A stretch of DNA of 64,000 nucleotides from Cafeteria roenbergensis. Lineage: Eukaryota; Sar; Bigyra; Bicosoecida; Cafeteriaceae. The first letter of the stretch is position 1. Each line of letters begins with the position of its first letter. A model generated the notes under the pieces. That model worked only from the letters and a program-made list of their open reading frames with translations, was not told the DNA's origin and searched no databases. Location: positions 1-64,000 of the forward strand of contig VLTN01000077.1 in NCBI GenBank assembly GCA_008330645.1. The letters are read 5' to 3'. A program made the position numbers and the translations under genes. Of this stretch, positions 1 to 10,834 are shown in pieces.

Positions 1-3000
1 CCCTCTCCACGAGCATCCGATGCCGTCAGCGCGCCCGACCCGCCGTCGATGACCCAAGCGCCCATGGATCCACTGCAAACCAGCGTTTGGTTCAGCACCA
101 GTGACGCTCCCAGCCCTGTGTTTGCCGCGTCGGCCAGGCTCCAGCCGGCGGACCCTTGCACGAGGGCCACAGACATCCGCTCTCGGTCAGCCGCCCCCAG
201 CGCCTCAAGCAGCGCTTCACCGCCAACGGCAGCCCATCCATCGCTGCACCACACGCGACAGCGAGTTCCAGCGGCCCACTCTCCCGTCGATGGCGTGGTG
301 CACTGGGTTTGCACCGCAACTGCTTTTGCCAAGAGCGGCGGGCAGAACGCTGCAGGAGAGGGCGTCGCGGACGCTGTGCCGGACGGGGTGGCAGAGGCTG
401 TTGGCGTGGGGGATGCAGCCACGGAAGCAGTTGGAGAGGCGGTGGCCGATGAAGAGGGTGTTGGCGTGGGGGTTGCACTGGATGAGGCAGAAGGTGAGGG
501 AGTCGTTGTGGGCGAACGCGTGGGTGTCAATGACGGGCTGGCCGTGCCCGTGACGCTGGGCGATGAAGTAGAGGACACTGACGGCGTAGGGGTGGCGGTC
601 AGCGATCCAGTGGGCGTGCCTGTGGCCGACGACGTGGGGGAGACCGTCGAGGAAGGCGTGGGCGTGTGTGTCGTCGTCGGCGACGGGCTTGGCGAGAGTG
701 ACGCTGTCAGGGAAGCGGTGGGCGAAGGTGTGACCGACGGCGACGGCGACGGGGTGCTCGTGGCCGAGGAACTGGCCGTGGCCGTGGCCGACGGCGACGG
801 GGTGCTTGTGGCCGTGAAACTGGCCGTGGCCGTGGCCGATGTCGACGGATTGCTGGAGGCCGTGAAACTGGCCGTGGCCGTGGCCGATGTCGACGGGGTG
901 CTTGTGGCCGTGAAACTGGCCGTGGCCGTGGCCGATGTCGACGGATTGCTGGAGGCCGTGAAACTGGCCGTGGCAGACGGCGACGGCGACGGGGTGCGTG
1001 TGGCCGTGGAGCTGCCCGTGGCCGTGGCCGATGGCGACGGGGTGCGTGTGGCCGTGGAACTGGCCGTGGGACCGACGGCGACGGGGTGCGTGCCGCAGAA
1101 CTGGCCGTGGCAGACGGCGACGGCGATGGGGTGCTTGTGGCCGGGAACTGGCCGTGGCCGTGGCCGATGTCGACGGAGTGCTGGAGGCCGTGAAACTGGC
1201 CATGGCCGTGGCCGATGGCGACGGGGTGCGTGTGGCCGTGGAACTGCCCGTGGCCGTGGCCGATGTCGACGGATTGCTGGAGGCCGTGAAACTGGCCGTG
1301 GCAGACGGCGACGGCGACGGGGTGCGTGTGGCCGTGGAACTGGCCGTGGCAGACGGCGACGGCGACGGGGTGCGTGTGGCCGTGGAACTGCCCGTGGCCG
1401 TGGCCGATGTCGACGGATTGCTGGAGGCCGTGAAACTGGCCGTGGCAGACGGCGACGGCGACGGGGTGCGTGTGGCCGTGGAGCTGCCCGTGGCCGTGGC
1501 CGATGGCGACGGGGTGCGTGTGGCCGTGGAACTGGCCGTGGCAGACGGCGACGGCGACGGGGTGCGTGTGGCCGTGGAACTGCCCGTGGCCGTGGCCGAT
1601 GTCGACGGATTGCTGGAGGCCGTGAAACTGGCCGTGGCAGACGGCGACGGCGACGGGGTGCGTGTGGCCGTGGAGCTGCCCGTGGCCGTGGCCGATGGCG
1701 ACGGGGTGCGTGTGGCCGTGGAACTGGCCGTGGCAGACGGCGACGGCGACGGGGTGCGTGTGGCCGTGGAACTAGCCGTGGCAGACGGCGACGGCGATGG
1801 GGTGACCGATGCTGTCGGCGTGGGGGTCCGCGTCGAGGTCGGGCTCGGGGCCCGCGAGGACGTCGTCGAAGGTGTTCGCGTGACAGATGGTGCTGGGGTG
1901 GACGACGCCGTCACCGACGGCGAAGGCGTCATCGAGGGGAGCGGGAGCGCAGAGTCGTTGGTCCCCGGGAGAGCTAAGTTCTTAATCCCGACCACAGTGA
2001 AACGGCCACCGTCTCCCTGATCAGGCTCGCCAAGCAAAAGGTAGCGCGTCGAGTTCCCTGCTTGAGGAAGCTTCATCAGAGTGAAGCTTTGTCCAGCCGA
2101 GCCGCCGGGGTCGACAATTCCTGCGAGCGGCATGTTGGGCTCTGCCGTGATCAGGGAGATCCCTCGAACCTGCAACGTGTCAGCCCCCGAAGGCAATGCA
2201 AGGTGGAGGATTGCGCAGCCACCGAGCTTGTCTTGCTCAGTTGCGTACTTGGCTCCAGCTCGAAAAGCTGCCACCCACAAGTCGGGCACGCCGTCGCCAT
2301 CCATGTCGCCATAGTTCTTGATCGTAGTGCCGAGCAGTGGCCCCTGCCGCTCCAGGCTTTGCAGCTGCGGCTGTGGGGCGGCAATGACGTTGAGCAGCCT
2401 TGATCTCTTGACCACCGGCGAGTTCAGGCCTGCAGCAAAGGCATTCCCCGAGAGATCAATTGACAGCAGCCAAATGCATCCCATGTCGTCGTCGTACGTA
2501 TCGCACAGCTCCGCGCCGACCACCAAGAGCGGGAGGCTCGGGTTTTGGGGGTCCAGACCGGGCTCTAGCACTGCTACAGAGCGGCCAAACGAGTCTTGTG
2601 GTGATCTGCACGAATCACACTCGTCGTTTATGCTTGGCATGCCTTCAGAGCCGTCCGTGATCCCAATGACAGAAGTCGCCGCCGGGCCAACCGTGCCATT
2701 GGCCTGGAGCTTGACAAGAAGCAGCACCCCAGCATTGCTGCTCGTGATTGCCTCCGATAGTCCCGGGAATGAAGTGCACTTGGCCCATGACGACGACATC
2801 ACGACGACGTCAGATGCTGCTGCCCTATCGCCTCGCTTCGGAGCCCACTGGGCCGGAATTGTCGTCATCGCAAGACCCATGAATGCGTTGCCATCCCATG
2901 TGATGCTCGTCGACTCTGCTGACCAAGTGTGCAGGTGAGTCAGGTCGCCAGTAGGCCGCCACAGGCGGTAGAGCACGAGTCCTCCCGGGCCAGAGCTGCT

Positions 3001-4230
3001 GAAGGGACCCTTCAGCGCCCCGACCATGATCGTCATGTGCTCCTGTGGCGCCTGCGGCCTGCCGACGAAGTCGTCGTGCAGCAGGTCTCCTTTGATGCGA
3101 ACCACCGATATGTCGCGCCCGAAGAGCTGGTGGCCAGAGCCCAGCCCTTCCGGGTTTCCAGCCAGCGGCAGCTTGAAGCTTGGGCTCTGGCCGTGAGCGA
3201 GAATCGGCGCTTCGCCTGCGTTGGTTTGGTTGAGCCTGAACACCCAGACTCCTCCAGTGTTGCCGGAGTTACCATAAAACGAAGACACAAAGAGCAGATA
3301 GCCGACTTGCATGGACACAGCGCCCAGACCGTCGTCGTCCGACAGGCCGAGGTCGTCCCCAGTGACTTGGATGGGAACCGCGCCGTCCCTGGCGAGGTTC
3401 AGCGGGAGCGTTGGGAGCTGCGACAGCATGCGGTTCCCGGCATCCCCGGCTGGCTTCACGTCTATCGAGGTTGCCGTCACCAGTCCATCACGCCGCGCCT
3501 GTTGATTGAGCTTCCGTGGCTCATCACCGAGCAGCCACTCCCATGGCCAGCAAACGCCCTGTGCGGATCGGCCGTCTCCATAGAGCCAAACTGACACGAG
3601 CGGAGTCGCCTGCCGCCGCGCTTCTGCCAGGACAAGCGGCACGCCCTGCACGTTTGCCTCTATGACCATGCGGTCGGCGCCGCACCGGCTGCTCTTGGGC
3701 CGCTGAACGAGCGCCAGCGTGTCTCCGGCCCTGACGACCAGCGGCGACGCGGGCGCAGCCGTGAGCCAAGTCTCAGTGCCTGCCCGGGGTGCCTCTTCAG
3801 TGCGCGAGAAGGCCAAATCGGCGTACCGGCGCTCAGTGGAGGTCGGGCAGTCGCCGACGGCGCGGCAGCGCGCCCGGGAAGCAACCAGTTGCAGCGCCAG
3901 AGGGCACGGCGCGTCCGGGTCGAGCATGTTCCGGTTCGCAGGAGCGATGGCATGGAGCTGCGGACGATTCCGCACAACGCGCGCAAGGGAGGGGTGGTGG
4001 TGGGGGTGGTGAGGAGGGTGTGGGCGGCTCGGGCGACGAAGACTGGGGCAAGCGCGCGGTGCACTGACAAAGCGCTGTGCCGCGGCCAGCTTGCGCACCG
4101 GGCTTTGGCCAGGCGCCTGGGGCCCGAGGACAACACTCACACGCACGTTAACCCGGTGGACGGCGAAGGTGGAGTCCAAGGGGTCACTTGACGCAAGCGG
4201 AGCCTGCGACGCTTCAAGTTCGCTTCGCAC
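1..4230 (-). CDS. FG-GAP / Ser-Thr-Pro-repeat surface protein, 3' partial
   Basis: A large, probably extracellular protein of unknown role. The first ~740 residues look like an integrin-alpha/FG-GAP beta-propeller: a Ca-loop-like DMDGDGVPDLW near 2290-2325 and several Gly/Asp-rich blades. A mucin-like array of Ser/Thr/Pro repeats (TPSPSPSATASS type) follows, encoded at about 730-1806. The frame is open from 4230, but in the array the Ser/Thr/Pro frame switches twice, near 1143 and near 1069. Below 1069 the correct frame stays open to base 1 and encodes a Cys-containing, sushi-like segment (GTRCRVWCSDGW), so the gene leaves the window on the left. The 217-1143 part of the original frame is an out-of-frame shadow. 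The start is unsure: ATG 4230 or ATG 3927. A splice acceptor-like CGTCCGCAG lies just upstream of 3927, and no signal peptide was found. Confidence 0.66.
730..1806. repeat. Coding tandem array of 42- and 48-bp units
   Basis: Units of 42 bp and 48 bp alternate in a higher-order pattern; for example, the segment beginning GATGTCGACGGATTGCTGG recurs at 1406 and 1598, 192 bp apart. On the minus strand it encodes Ser/Thr/Ala/Pro blocks of 14 or 16 residues. Both unit lengths are multiples of three, so unit gain or loss keeps the frame. The only irregular part is about 1065-1150. Confidence 0.9.
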
Positions 4231-4771
4231 CTCTGGGGCTCTCGCTCGGGTGCTCGCGCCGGAGCCTGCGGACTCCAGGCAGCGCCCCCCCTCTCCCGTT
4301 CGCAGCAGCGATCCCCTTGACTAAAAAAACCTCACCTCTGAGAGGCGGCCGCGCAAGGCAGGCGCTGAGCTCGGACACGACATGGCAGGGGCGACCGCAT
4401 GAGAAAGAGAGACGGCGGCCAAGATCGGGAGTGCCTTGAGCACGAGCGCCGCAGGCATGGAGGGAGGGGGCGCGCGAGAAGTTCACAAGGCAACCCTCCC
4501 CGCTCCCCGCGGCGGCGCTGATGCTGGGCAAGTGCCGCGCGCCAGCAGCCGCGCAGGTGACAGTTGCACTGCGTTGCGAGACGGCTGTTTCTTGGCAGAG
4601 CGGCAGTTGCTGTTGGTCAGAGGTTTGGGTTCTGCAAGTTCGGGACTCGCGGGCACGGCTTCGAGCGCTGCAAACGCAATCGGCGGGCCAGACACGCAGC
4701 CAGCACAGCCCCCGAAAGCACGATCCACGGGGAGCGAGGGCCATGCAGTAGCAAAACCTTTGCCCTCGCCA
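4231..4771. other. Intergenic, between two minus-strand genes
   Basis: Holds the 3' flank of the membrane-protein gene to its right and the presumed promoter or first exon(s) of the surface-protein gene to its left. A missing signal-peptide exon for the latter could lie here, but none was recognised. No RNA gene or repeat seen. Confidence 0.4.
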
Positions 4772-7099
4772 TCACGCCGCCTTGACTGAAGGAATGAGGA
4801 GCGAGGGGAGGGTAGCGATGACAATGGCCCCCACCCAGGCGCCGAAGAGGCGGGGCAGGCTCTCGGGGAGAGGGATCACGCCGAGGAGCTTTGGGAAGCC
4901 CCGCCATTTGGCGACGGCGGTGAGGAAGTCCCCGTCCGCCTTGGGGCCTTTGTGGGGCCTCGGGGTGAGTGCATGCACCCAAGCTGGCATATCAGCCCCG
5001 CTGGGCGTGCCGGGCCTGTGGCCTGCGATGTGAGGCCCCCCCGGGGCGTCTTCCCAGCTTGCCCCCGGGGTGCAGAGCCTGCGCACCGTGCCTTGTAGAG
5101 CCAGCAAGTTGAGGCCCGCTGTGAGCTCAGACTGGGTCATTGCTGTGGCATAGAACGCTGCAAAGGCGGCCGCCGTGGTGTACAGCACGGGGTCGGCGAG
5201 TGCGTCCAAAATGTTGGCTGGGTTGCTCAACCAAGCTTGCAAGCCGCCGCTGCTGTACACGGCAGAGACGAGGTTGCCAGCGTAGGCGATCGCACTGAAG
5301 ACTGTGACGAGGAGCACTGGCGAGGCCAGGTCCAGCACCGCTTGGGCCCTGTCGATGTGGATGACGAGGGCGCCGCCGAGGACCATGCGGCGAGCGGCCC
5401 GCAGCTCCCGCTCAGAGGCAGATACGCCGCCGGCAGCCGACGCAGCCCCGGGGGCGGATGCAGCCGCCGCGGCCTCGGCCTCAGTGACGCGGTCTAGGGC
5501 GAGCCGCTCGAGAGCGGAGGCGAGGGCAGGGCGGGCGCCTGCGTAGGCAGCAACCACACGAACCGTCTCCTCGTCGACGTTGTCCACGCGCTCCCGCCGC
5601 AGCTCCAGCGGGGTCACGCCGGCCTGCAGCAGCAGGCGCGCGCGCTCGGCCCATGCCTGCGCAAGCGCGATGGGCTCCTCGAGGCACCGCACCAGCTCTT
5701 GGGCGGCAAGCAGCGACACCACAGCGCCGAGGACGAGGGCGAGGATCACGCCAGGGGCGCCGAAGATGATGGGCGAGTTGGCGGGGCTCGCGAGCGGGTT
5801 GTACACGCAGGCGGAGGCCGGGCGCACGACGGCGTCCCCTGCCCATGAGTAGGCAACTGCCAAGGTCGACAAGAGGATTTCGGGCCGGAACAGACCGTAC
5901 CCGTCACCGATAGACAGCGAGGACTCCTCACGGGTCGCAGCATCGGGGCGCTTGCGCCGAGGGCAGCAGGCAGCCTTGCAAGTGCCCTTAAGCCGCATTC
6001 TGATGTCTGCGTCCACAAACTTGACAGCTGCCTCGAGGCCGTCTGGCCCGTCGAGGAGCTCGGCACCTCGCGCCAGGTCCAGTGCGATGCCGTCGCGGGC
6101 CATGGACTGCGCGCGATCGGACGCCTGCGAGCTGCCGCCGAGGAGAATGGTCGAATCCCAAAGCGCCGAGCGCTTGAACCACACAATGGGAAGGAGAGCT
6201 CCGATGATGCGCAGCACAGGCGCGTCGGCAATGGTCTGCAGCGCTGCAGCGCACTCCTTGCGCTGGGAGGGCCTGTTGAACACAACACCTGCACTGTAGA
6301 AGCCCTCCAACACGTCCACGTACTGCTCCAGCACCAGCAGGACGAGTGCCAGCACGGTGACAAGGGCGCCCACAGACAAGCCCAAGGTGTCCCGGAACGC
6401 AAGCAGGCGCTGCAGCAGGCCGCACATCCGTGTGCCGGTAGCCACAGCCGCCGCTTGGGCGAACAAGAAAGTTGCGATCAGGACGCCAACCGCCAGCCCG
6501 GCCGACGTGCCCAGCGCGACCGCTGGGTCCTCAGTGTACGGAAACGTGCCGAACAGGTGGTACTGGTGGGTCCCACTGTGCTCCACGGCGGACATGGCCG
6601 CGCCGGCGAACAAGTACCCCGCCAGCAACGCCCACACGCTCACGACCAAAGGACCCACGCGAACGCGGAAGCCGGCGCAAGGAAGCGCAGACTCTGCGAT
6701 GCCGTCCCCGAGGGCCGCGTTGTACGCGTGCTGCTGCATGGGAATGCCGCCGTCGTCGCGGATGCCGTCAACGCGGGAAGCCGGGCCGCCGAGCTCGATG
6801 AAATCCGCAATCAGCACGACGCGGCAGCGCGACATGCACGGCCCAGCGCATTGGCAGCACTGGGCCAGCTTGCCCGCAACGACGAACGGCGAGCGCGACA
6901 GCTTTTGCGTGAAGCTGTGGTGCCTGTCAGGCCGCCCGTGCACCGGCCGGACGGCTGTTCCGTGCTTTCCCGCCATCGCGGCGGTCTCGGAGTACGTGGA
7001 GGGGCTCGCAGCGACCTCGCGCTCGCTGCCAGCTGCTCCGACCCGGACTGCTCGCTGGTCGAGCGATCCGTACTCTGCTGCGTCGGGTGTCTGGGCCAT
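4772..7099 (-). CDS. Multipass membrane protein, unknown family
   Basis: 775 residues from ATG 7099 (MAQTPDAAEYGSL); a further in-frame ATG at 7162 is possible but less protein-like. About eight hydrophobic segments are visible, among them PLVVSVWALLAGYLFAGAA, GVLIATFLFAQAA, LVTVLALVLLVLEQY, GVILALVLGAVVSLLAAQEL, VLLVTVFSAIAYAGNLV and a last one, AWVGAIVIATLPSLLIP, near the C-terminus. The cytosolic-looking N-terminus has a YGSL sequence that could act as a tyrosine sorting signal. A Cys cluster (CCQCAGPCMSRC) precedes the first segment and a CCPRRKR patch sits mid-protein. The family is not recognised. It is divergent from the PLC gene, with 487 bp between start codons. Confidence 0.7.
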   Translation of the reverse strand: MAQTPDAAEYGSLDQRAVRVGAAGSEREVAASPSTYSETAAMAGKHGTAVRPVHGRPDRHHSFTQKLSRSPFVVAGKLAQCCQCAGPCMSRCRVVLIADFIELGGPASRVDGIRDDGGIPMQQHAYNAALGDGIAESALPCAGFRVRVGPLVVSVWALLAGYLFAGAAMSAVEHSGTHQYHLFGTFPYTEDPAVALGTSAGLAVGVLIATFLFAQAAAVATGTRMCGLLQRLLAFRDTLGLSVGALVTVLALVLLVLEQYVDVLEGFYSAGVVFNRPSQRKECAAALQTIADAPVLRIIGALLPIVWFKRSALWDSTILLGGSSQASDRAQSMARDGIALDLARGAELLDGPDGLEAAVKFVDADIRMRLKGTCKAACCPRRKRPDAATREESSLSIGDGYGLFRPEILLSTLAVAYSWAGDAVVRPASACVYNPLASPANSPIIFGAPGVILALVLGAVVSLLAAQELVRCLEEPIALAQAWAERARLLLQAGVTPLELRRERVDNVDEETVRVVAAYAGARPALASALERLALDRVTEAEAAAAASAPGAASAAGGVSASERELRAARRMVLGGALVIHIDRAQAVLDLASPVLLVTVFSAIAYAGNLVSAVYSSGGLQAWLSNPANILDALADPVLYTTAAAFAAFYATAMTQSELTAGLNLLALQGTVRRLCTPGASWEDAPGGPHIAGHRPGTPSGADMPAWVHALTPRPHKGPKADGDFLTAVAKWRGFPKLLGVIPLPESLPRLFGAWVGAIVIATLPSLLIPSVKAA

Positions 7100-7586
7100 C
7101 TCGGCTGGAAGCAAGGGGCGCTCGCTGCTGGGAGTCCGCCCGCCGAGCATGCACCGTTGCACACTGCTCCGTCGCCCAGGTCAGCCTCTTGTCGGCTGAT
7201 CGGGGGGGTCGCTCGCGAAAAGACGCGAGAGAGTGGATCGAGTACGAACGCTCGCCCGAATGTGTCGGCGTGAGGTTTCCGCACGGCAAGGCGGTGGTGT
7301 GCAGGTTGATGTCTTGCCGTCTTGCTTTCTGGCAGGCTCTGCCCGAACACTCAACAAACGGTGGCAGCTCAGAGGAATGCAAGGCGCGCAATCAAGCCAC
7401 CACTTGGCACACGGCGAGCCCCTTTCGGACTCGGCGGGGCCGCTCGCTGGAGGGCTGGGCTTTCGGGGAGTCCTCGGGAAATTTTGCTCGCGGCGGCGCC
7501 AGCTCTGCAAGCCCTCGACTGGGAAATCGGAGCAGCGGGCACGCGCTCGCCGGCAGCCTGGCTCACAAGCTTCGAGCGTGAGCGCG
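7100..7586. other. Divergent intergenic region, membrane protein / PLC
   Basis: Shared upstream region of two divergent genes. An open frame from 7233 runs into the PLC first exon, so the PLC could begin earlier, but the residues encoded are not PLC-like. No TATA box or other clear element seen. Confidence 0.35.
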
Positions 7587-10440
7587 ATGGGGATCTGTAT
7601 GGCCCGCCAAGCGGGCGCAGAAACGTTCGAGGGGAGCGACCGCTACACCTCGGGACCGCTCGCGCATTCTGCAAGTCCGATCGAGGTGAGTCCAACGCGC
7701 CCCGGTCACGCTCGCCCACGGAGCTCGCGGCAGCTCCCGGAGCCGGCAGGTAGCCAATGCGCTGCGCGACCCTGTGGCACGGGTGCGCGCAGCCAGCGGG
7801 GCCGGTTGGTCTCGCAACAGGAGCCTGAGCCAGCGGCTGTGCAAGGGAATCTGCCAGGACGGGCTCCCCCTTCCCCGGCGCCGCGCACCTTGACGCCGCC
7901 GCCGCCGCCGCCGCCTCTCTCGTCGGCTCGATTCTCGCAGCCGCTCATCGCTTCCAAGTGGAAAGAGATGGACCGCGACGGGTCTGGCAGCCTGTCCTTT
8001 AGTGAGCTGCAGGCACTGCTGGTTGCCCTCAACATCGTCATCACGGACAAGGTGCTCAAAGCCAAGTTCGAAAAGTTCGACACCTCCAAGGACGGCGAGC
8101 TCAGCTTGGACGAGTTCCGCCAGCTCTTCAACGCGTTCAACGACAAGCCAGGGCCGGAGATCGATGCTGTGAGTGATTTCTTTGGAATGCTTGGCCGGAG
8201 CGCTTTGGCTTGGCGCGCTGCGAAGTCTGTTGGCGCACCGAGTGCGGCGGGGAGGCGCGACACTCGCGGGAAATCAAGGTCCCTTTGCTTCGGGCTGCAG
8301 CCCCCGCTGGTGCAGCGCTCCGTGCTCGCCGCTCGCCTCGAACCCAGTTGCCGGTCCGACTGCTGCGCTGGGCCCGCAGCTGTTCACCAAGTACGCTCGT
8401 GACGGACTCATCCACGCCAGCGGGTTCGCTGCATTCCTGCGGGACGAGCAGGGGGAGGCAGCGCCCCGGGGCGTGAGCCCGCAAGCGCTGCTGGACGGCG
8501 TGAAGGCCAAGCTGGCTGCGATGCTGGCCAAGACCGCGGCGGGCGGGGGCGACGACGCCGCCGAGGCTGCCAGGCGAGATGCGGCCCTCGCTCGGTTCAG
8601 CCAGGCGACCAAGGAGGCCGCCGAGGAGGAGCAGAGCGCTGAGGCGCGGCACCCGACCGCCGCCGGGCCTGCGGCCAAGGCGCCCGATGCTGTGCGGGCC
8701 GCTGCTGCGGCGCCCACACCCTCGCCGGCCAAGGGGGGCGGCCCGTCAGAGGAGGCCGACGAGGTGGCTGTCCGGCGCCGGGCCGCCACGGCCGCTGCCT
8801 CCGACGTCGCCTCCAAGGGGGCGCTCTCCTTCCAGGAGTTCGCTGCGTACATCACCTCCCCGGCGCTCAACTCCCCGCTGGCCCCCACAACGCACGACAT
8901 GTCGCACCCCCTAAGCTCCTACTTCGTGAGCTCTACCCACAACAGCTACCTCAGCGGCAACCAGCTGCACGGCCGGTCCACCGCCGACGCCATCCGCCGC
9001 GCCCTGGCGCTGGGCGCGCGGGTCATCGAGCTGGACTGCTACTCCGCCAACGACGCGGCCCTCGGCACGGCGGAGCCGTGGGTGACGCACGGCGGCACCC
9101 TCACCGGCAAGCTGCCGTTCAGGGAGGCGGTCCGGGCCGTTGCCGAGTACGCCTTCCGCCCCGAGAACGTGATCCCGTCCGACGCCCCCGTGATCCTCAC
9201 GCTTGAGAACCACTGCTCAAAGAGCGGCCAGAGCGTGCAGGCGGCCATCCTGCGGGAGGAGCTGGGCGACCTGCTGCACGTGCCCCCGGCGGAGCGGCCC
9301 GCCGTCTACCCGTCCCCCGAGTCGATGCGAGGCAAGGTACTGATCAGGGACAAGCCGGGCAGGCCGCTGGAGTACGCGGGCGCGTCGGAGGCCGCGGAGG
9401 CGGCTGCGGCCGAGGCGGCGGACCAGGACGACGCCGACCCCGACGACGACCAGGCCGAGCAGGAGGCGGCGCAGGCCGCTGCCATCGCTGCCCAGACGGC
9501 GGCCGAGTCCGGCGCGCCGCTGTCAGCTGCCGCGGCCTCCGCAGCTGCCACGCCCGCCACGGTCCAGCCCAAGGTGCTGCACCCCGACCTCATGGCCCTC
9601 GTGGCGGTGCCCAATATGAAGTTCAGAGGCTTCCACAAGCTCGCGTCGTACTGCCCGGGCCCGGCCTCCTCCTCCTTCTCGGAGGACCTCATGGCCGCCG
9701 CGGCCAAGGGCGCCAAGCTCAAGGGCAGCCCCTCCAGCATCGCGGAGCTCGCCAAGACGCACCTGCTGCGCGTATACCCCAAGGGCGTGCGCGTCGACAG
9801 CTCGAACTTTTCGCCTGGCCGCTTCTGGGCGCTCGGCTGTCAGCTGGCCGCGCTCAACTACCAGTACGGCGACCGCTCCGTCCACACGAACCAGGCCTTC
9901 TTCTCTCAGAACGGCGGCTGCGGCTACGTCCTCAAGCCCGCCTGGATGCGCTCCGACGGCCCCATCGCCCCCTTCCACCACTCCGGGTCCCCAAGCCAGC
10001 GCCGGCCCACCGGCACGCGCAGCGTCAAGCTCACCGTCACGGTCATCTCCGCCCACTTCCTCCCCAAGCCGCGCGAGTACAAGGACGGCCGGGACATCAT
10101 CGACCCGTTCGTGGAGGTGCGAGTCGCGGGGGCGCCCGCTGACGAGGCCTGCCACACCACCGGCGTCATCAGCGACAACGGCTTCAACCCTTGCTGGGTC
10201 GACCCCGCCAAGCCCTCGCTCAAGCCCACCGCAACCTTCACAGTCGGAAGGCCTGACGTGGCCGTGCTCACGTTTTCCGTCAGCGACAAGAACCTCGCCG
10301 GATCAGTCATCGTCGCGCAGGCTGGCGTGCCGCTTGCGGCGCTGCGCACGGGGACCCGAGCGATCGCGCTGCTGGACAGTCTGTCGCTGCCCCTCCCCGC
10401 GACAAAGTTGATTGTGCGCATCCGGGCGACCAGCGGCTGA
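7587..10440 (+). CDS. Phosphoinositide-specific phospholipase C, PH-less, three exons
   Basis: Cleaves PI(4,5)P2 to diacylglycerol and IP3 at membranes. Exons are 7587-7685, 7941-8168 and 8380-10440 (795 aa), all phase 0 with GTGAGT donors and CGCAG acceptors. Order: 33-residue leader beginning MGIC, two EF-hand loops (DRDGSGSLSFSE 44-55, DTSKDGELSLDE 80-91), X domain about 279-430 with catalytic His296 (SSTHNSYL) and His346 (VTHGGTLTG) and an ELDCY metal motif, an acidic/Ala-rich X-Y linker, Y domain about 522-632 (MKFRGFHKLASYCPG), and C2 about 656-780. There is no PH domain, as in plant-type and zeta PLCs. MGIC at the start fits N-myristoylation plus Cys palmitoylation, which could replace the PH domain for membrane targeting (inference). 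The X, Y and C2 assignments are secure; the first exon is less so. Confidence 0.9.
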
Positions 10441-10834
10441 TTCCTTCAGCTTGCCCGGCGCGTGCCGTGCCGGCCCTCGCAGTTTCAATCGCCCCCCTCT
10501 CCCCCCCCCCCCGCTCGCCTCCGTCCCCGCCACCCTTCCCCGAGACCGTTGGCCCCCCGGGGCCGTCATTCGTTCGTTGCTTGTCAGAGCGGCGCGTGAG
10601 GTCGGCCTGATGTGCCTCACCGCTTGCATGCATGCGTCGCATCGTTGAGGCCCCGCAAGTTTTGACTGTGCGTTGAGTGAGAAAGAACCGGACACCAGGT
10701 CCTGGGGGAACGGGAGAGCGCGGGAGCGTCACGAGCCCTGCCTGCTGTTTGTGGGGCACACGCTGCGGGAGCGACACAGTCGAGGCACTTCGCCGGTGAG
10801 GCGGCCGACGCGTTGGCCCAGCACGCTGCGAAGC
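10441..10834. other. Convergent intergenic region, PLC / DPH6
   Basis: 3' flanks of two convergent genes. Contains a C-run at about 10500-10512 and no recognisable gene or polyadenylation motif. Confidence 0.4.

Noticed and set aside
49-2020. Plus-strand frames rich in VAVADGDGV / GRGRRRRRR repeats
   Set aside because: They are antisense readings of the Ser/Thr/Pro repeat array of the minus-strand surface protein; the folded FG-GAP and sushi-like parts are only on the minus strand.
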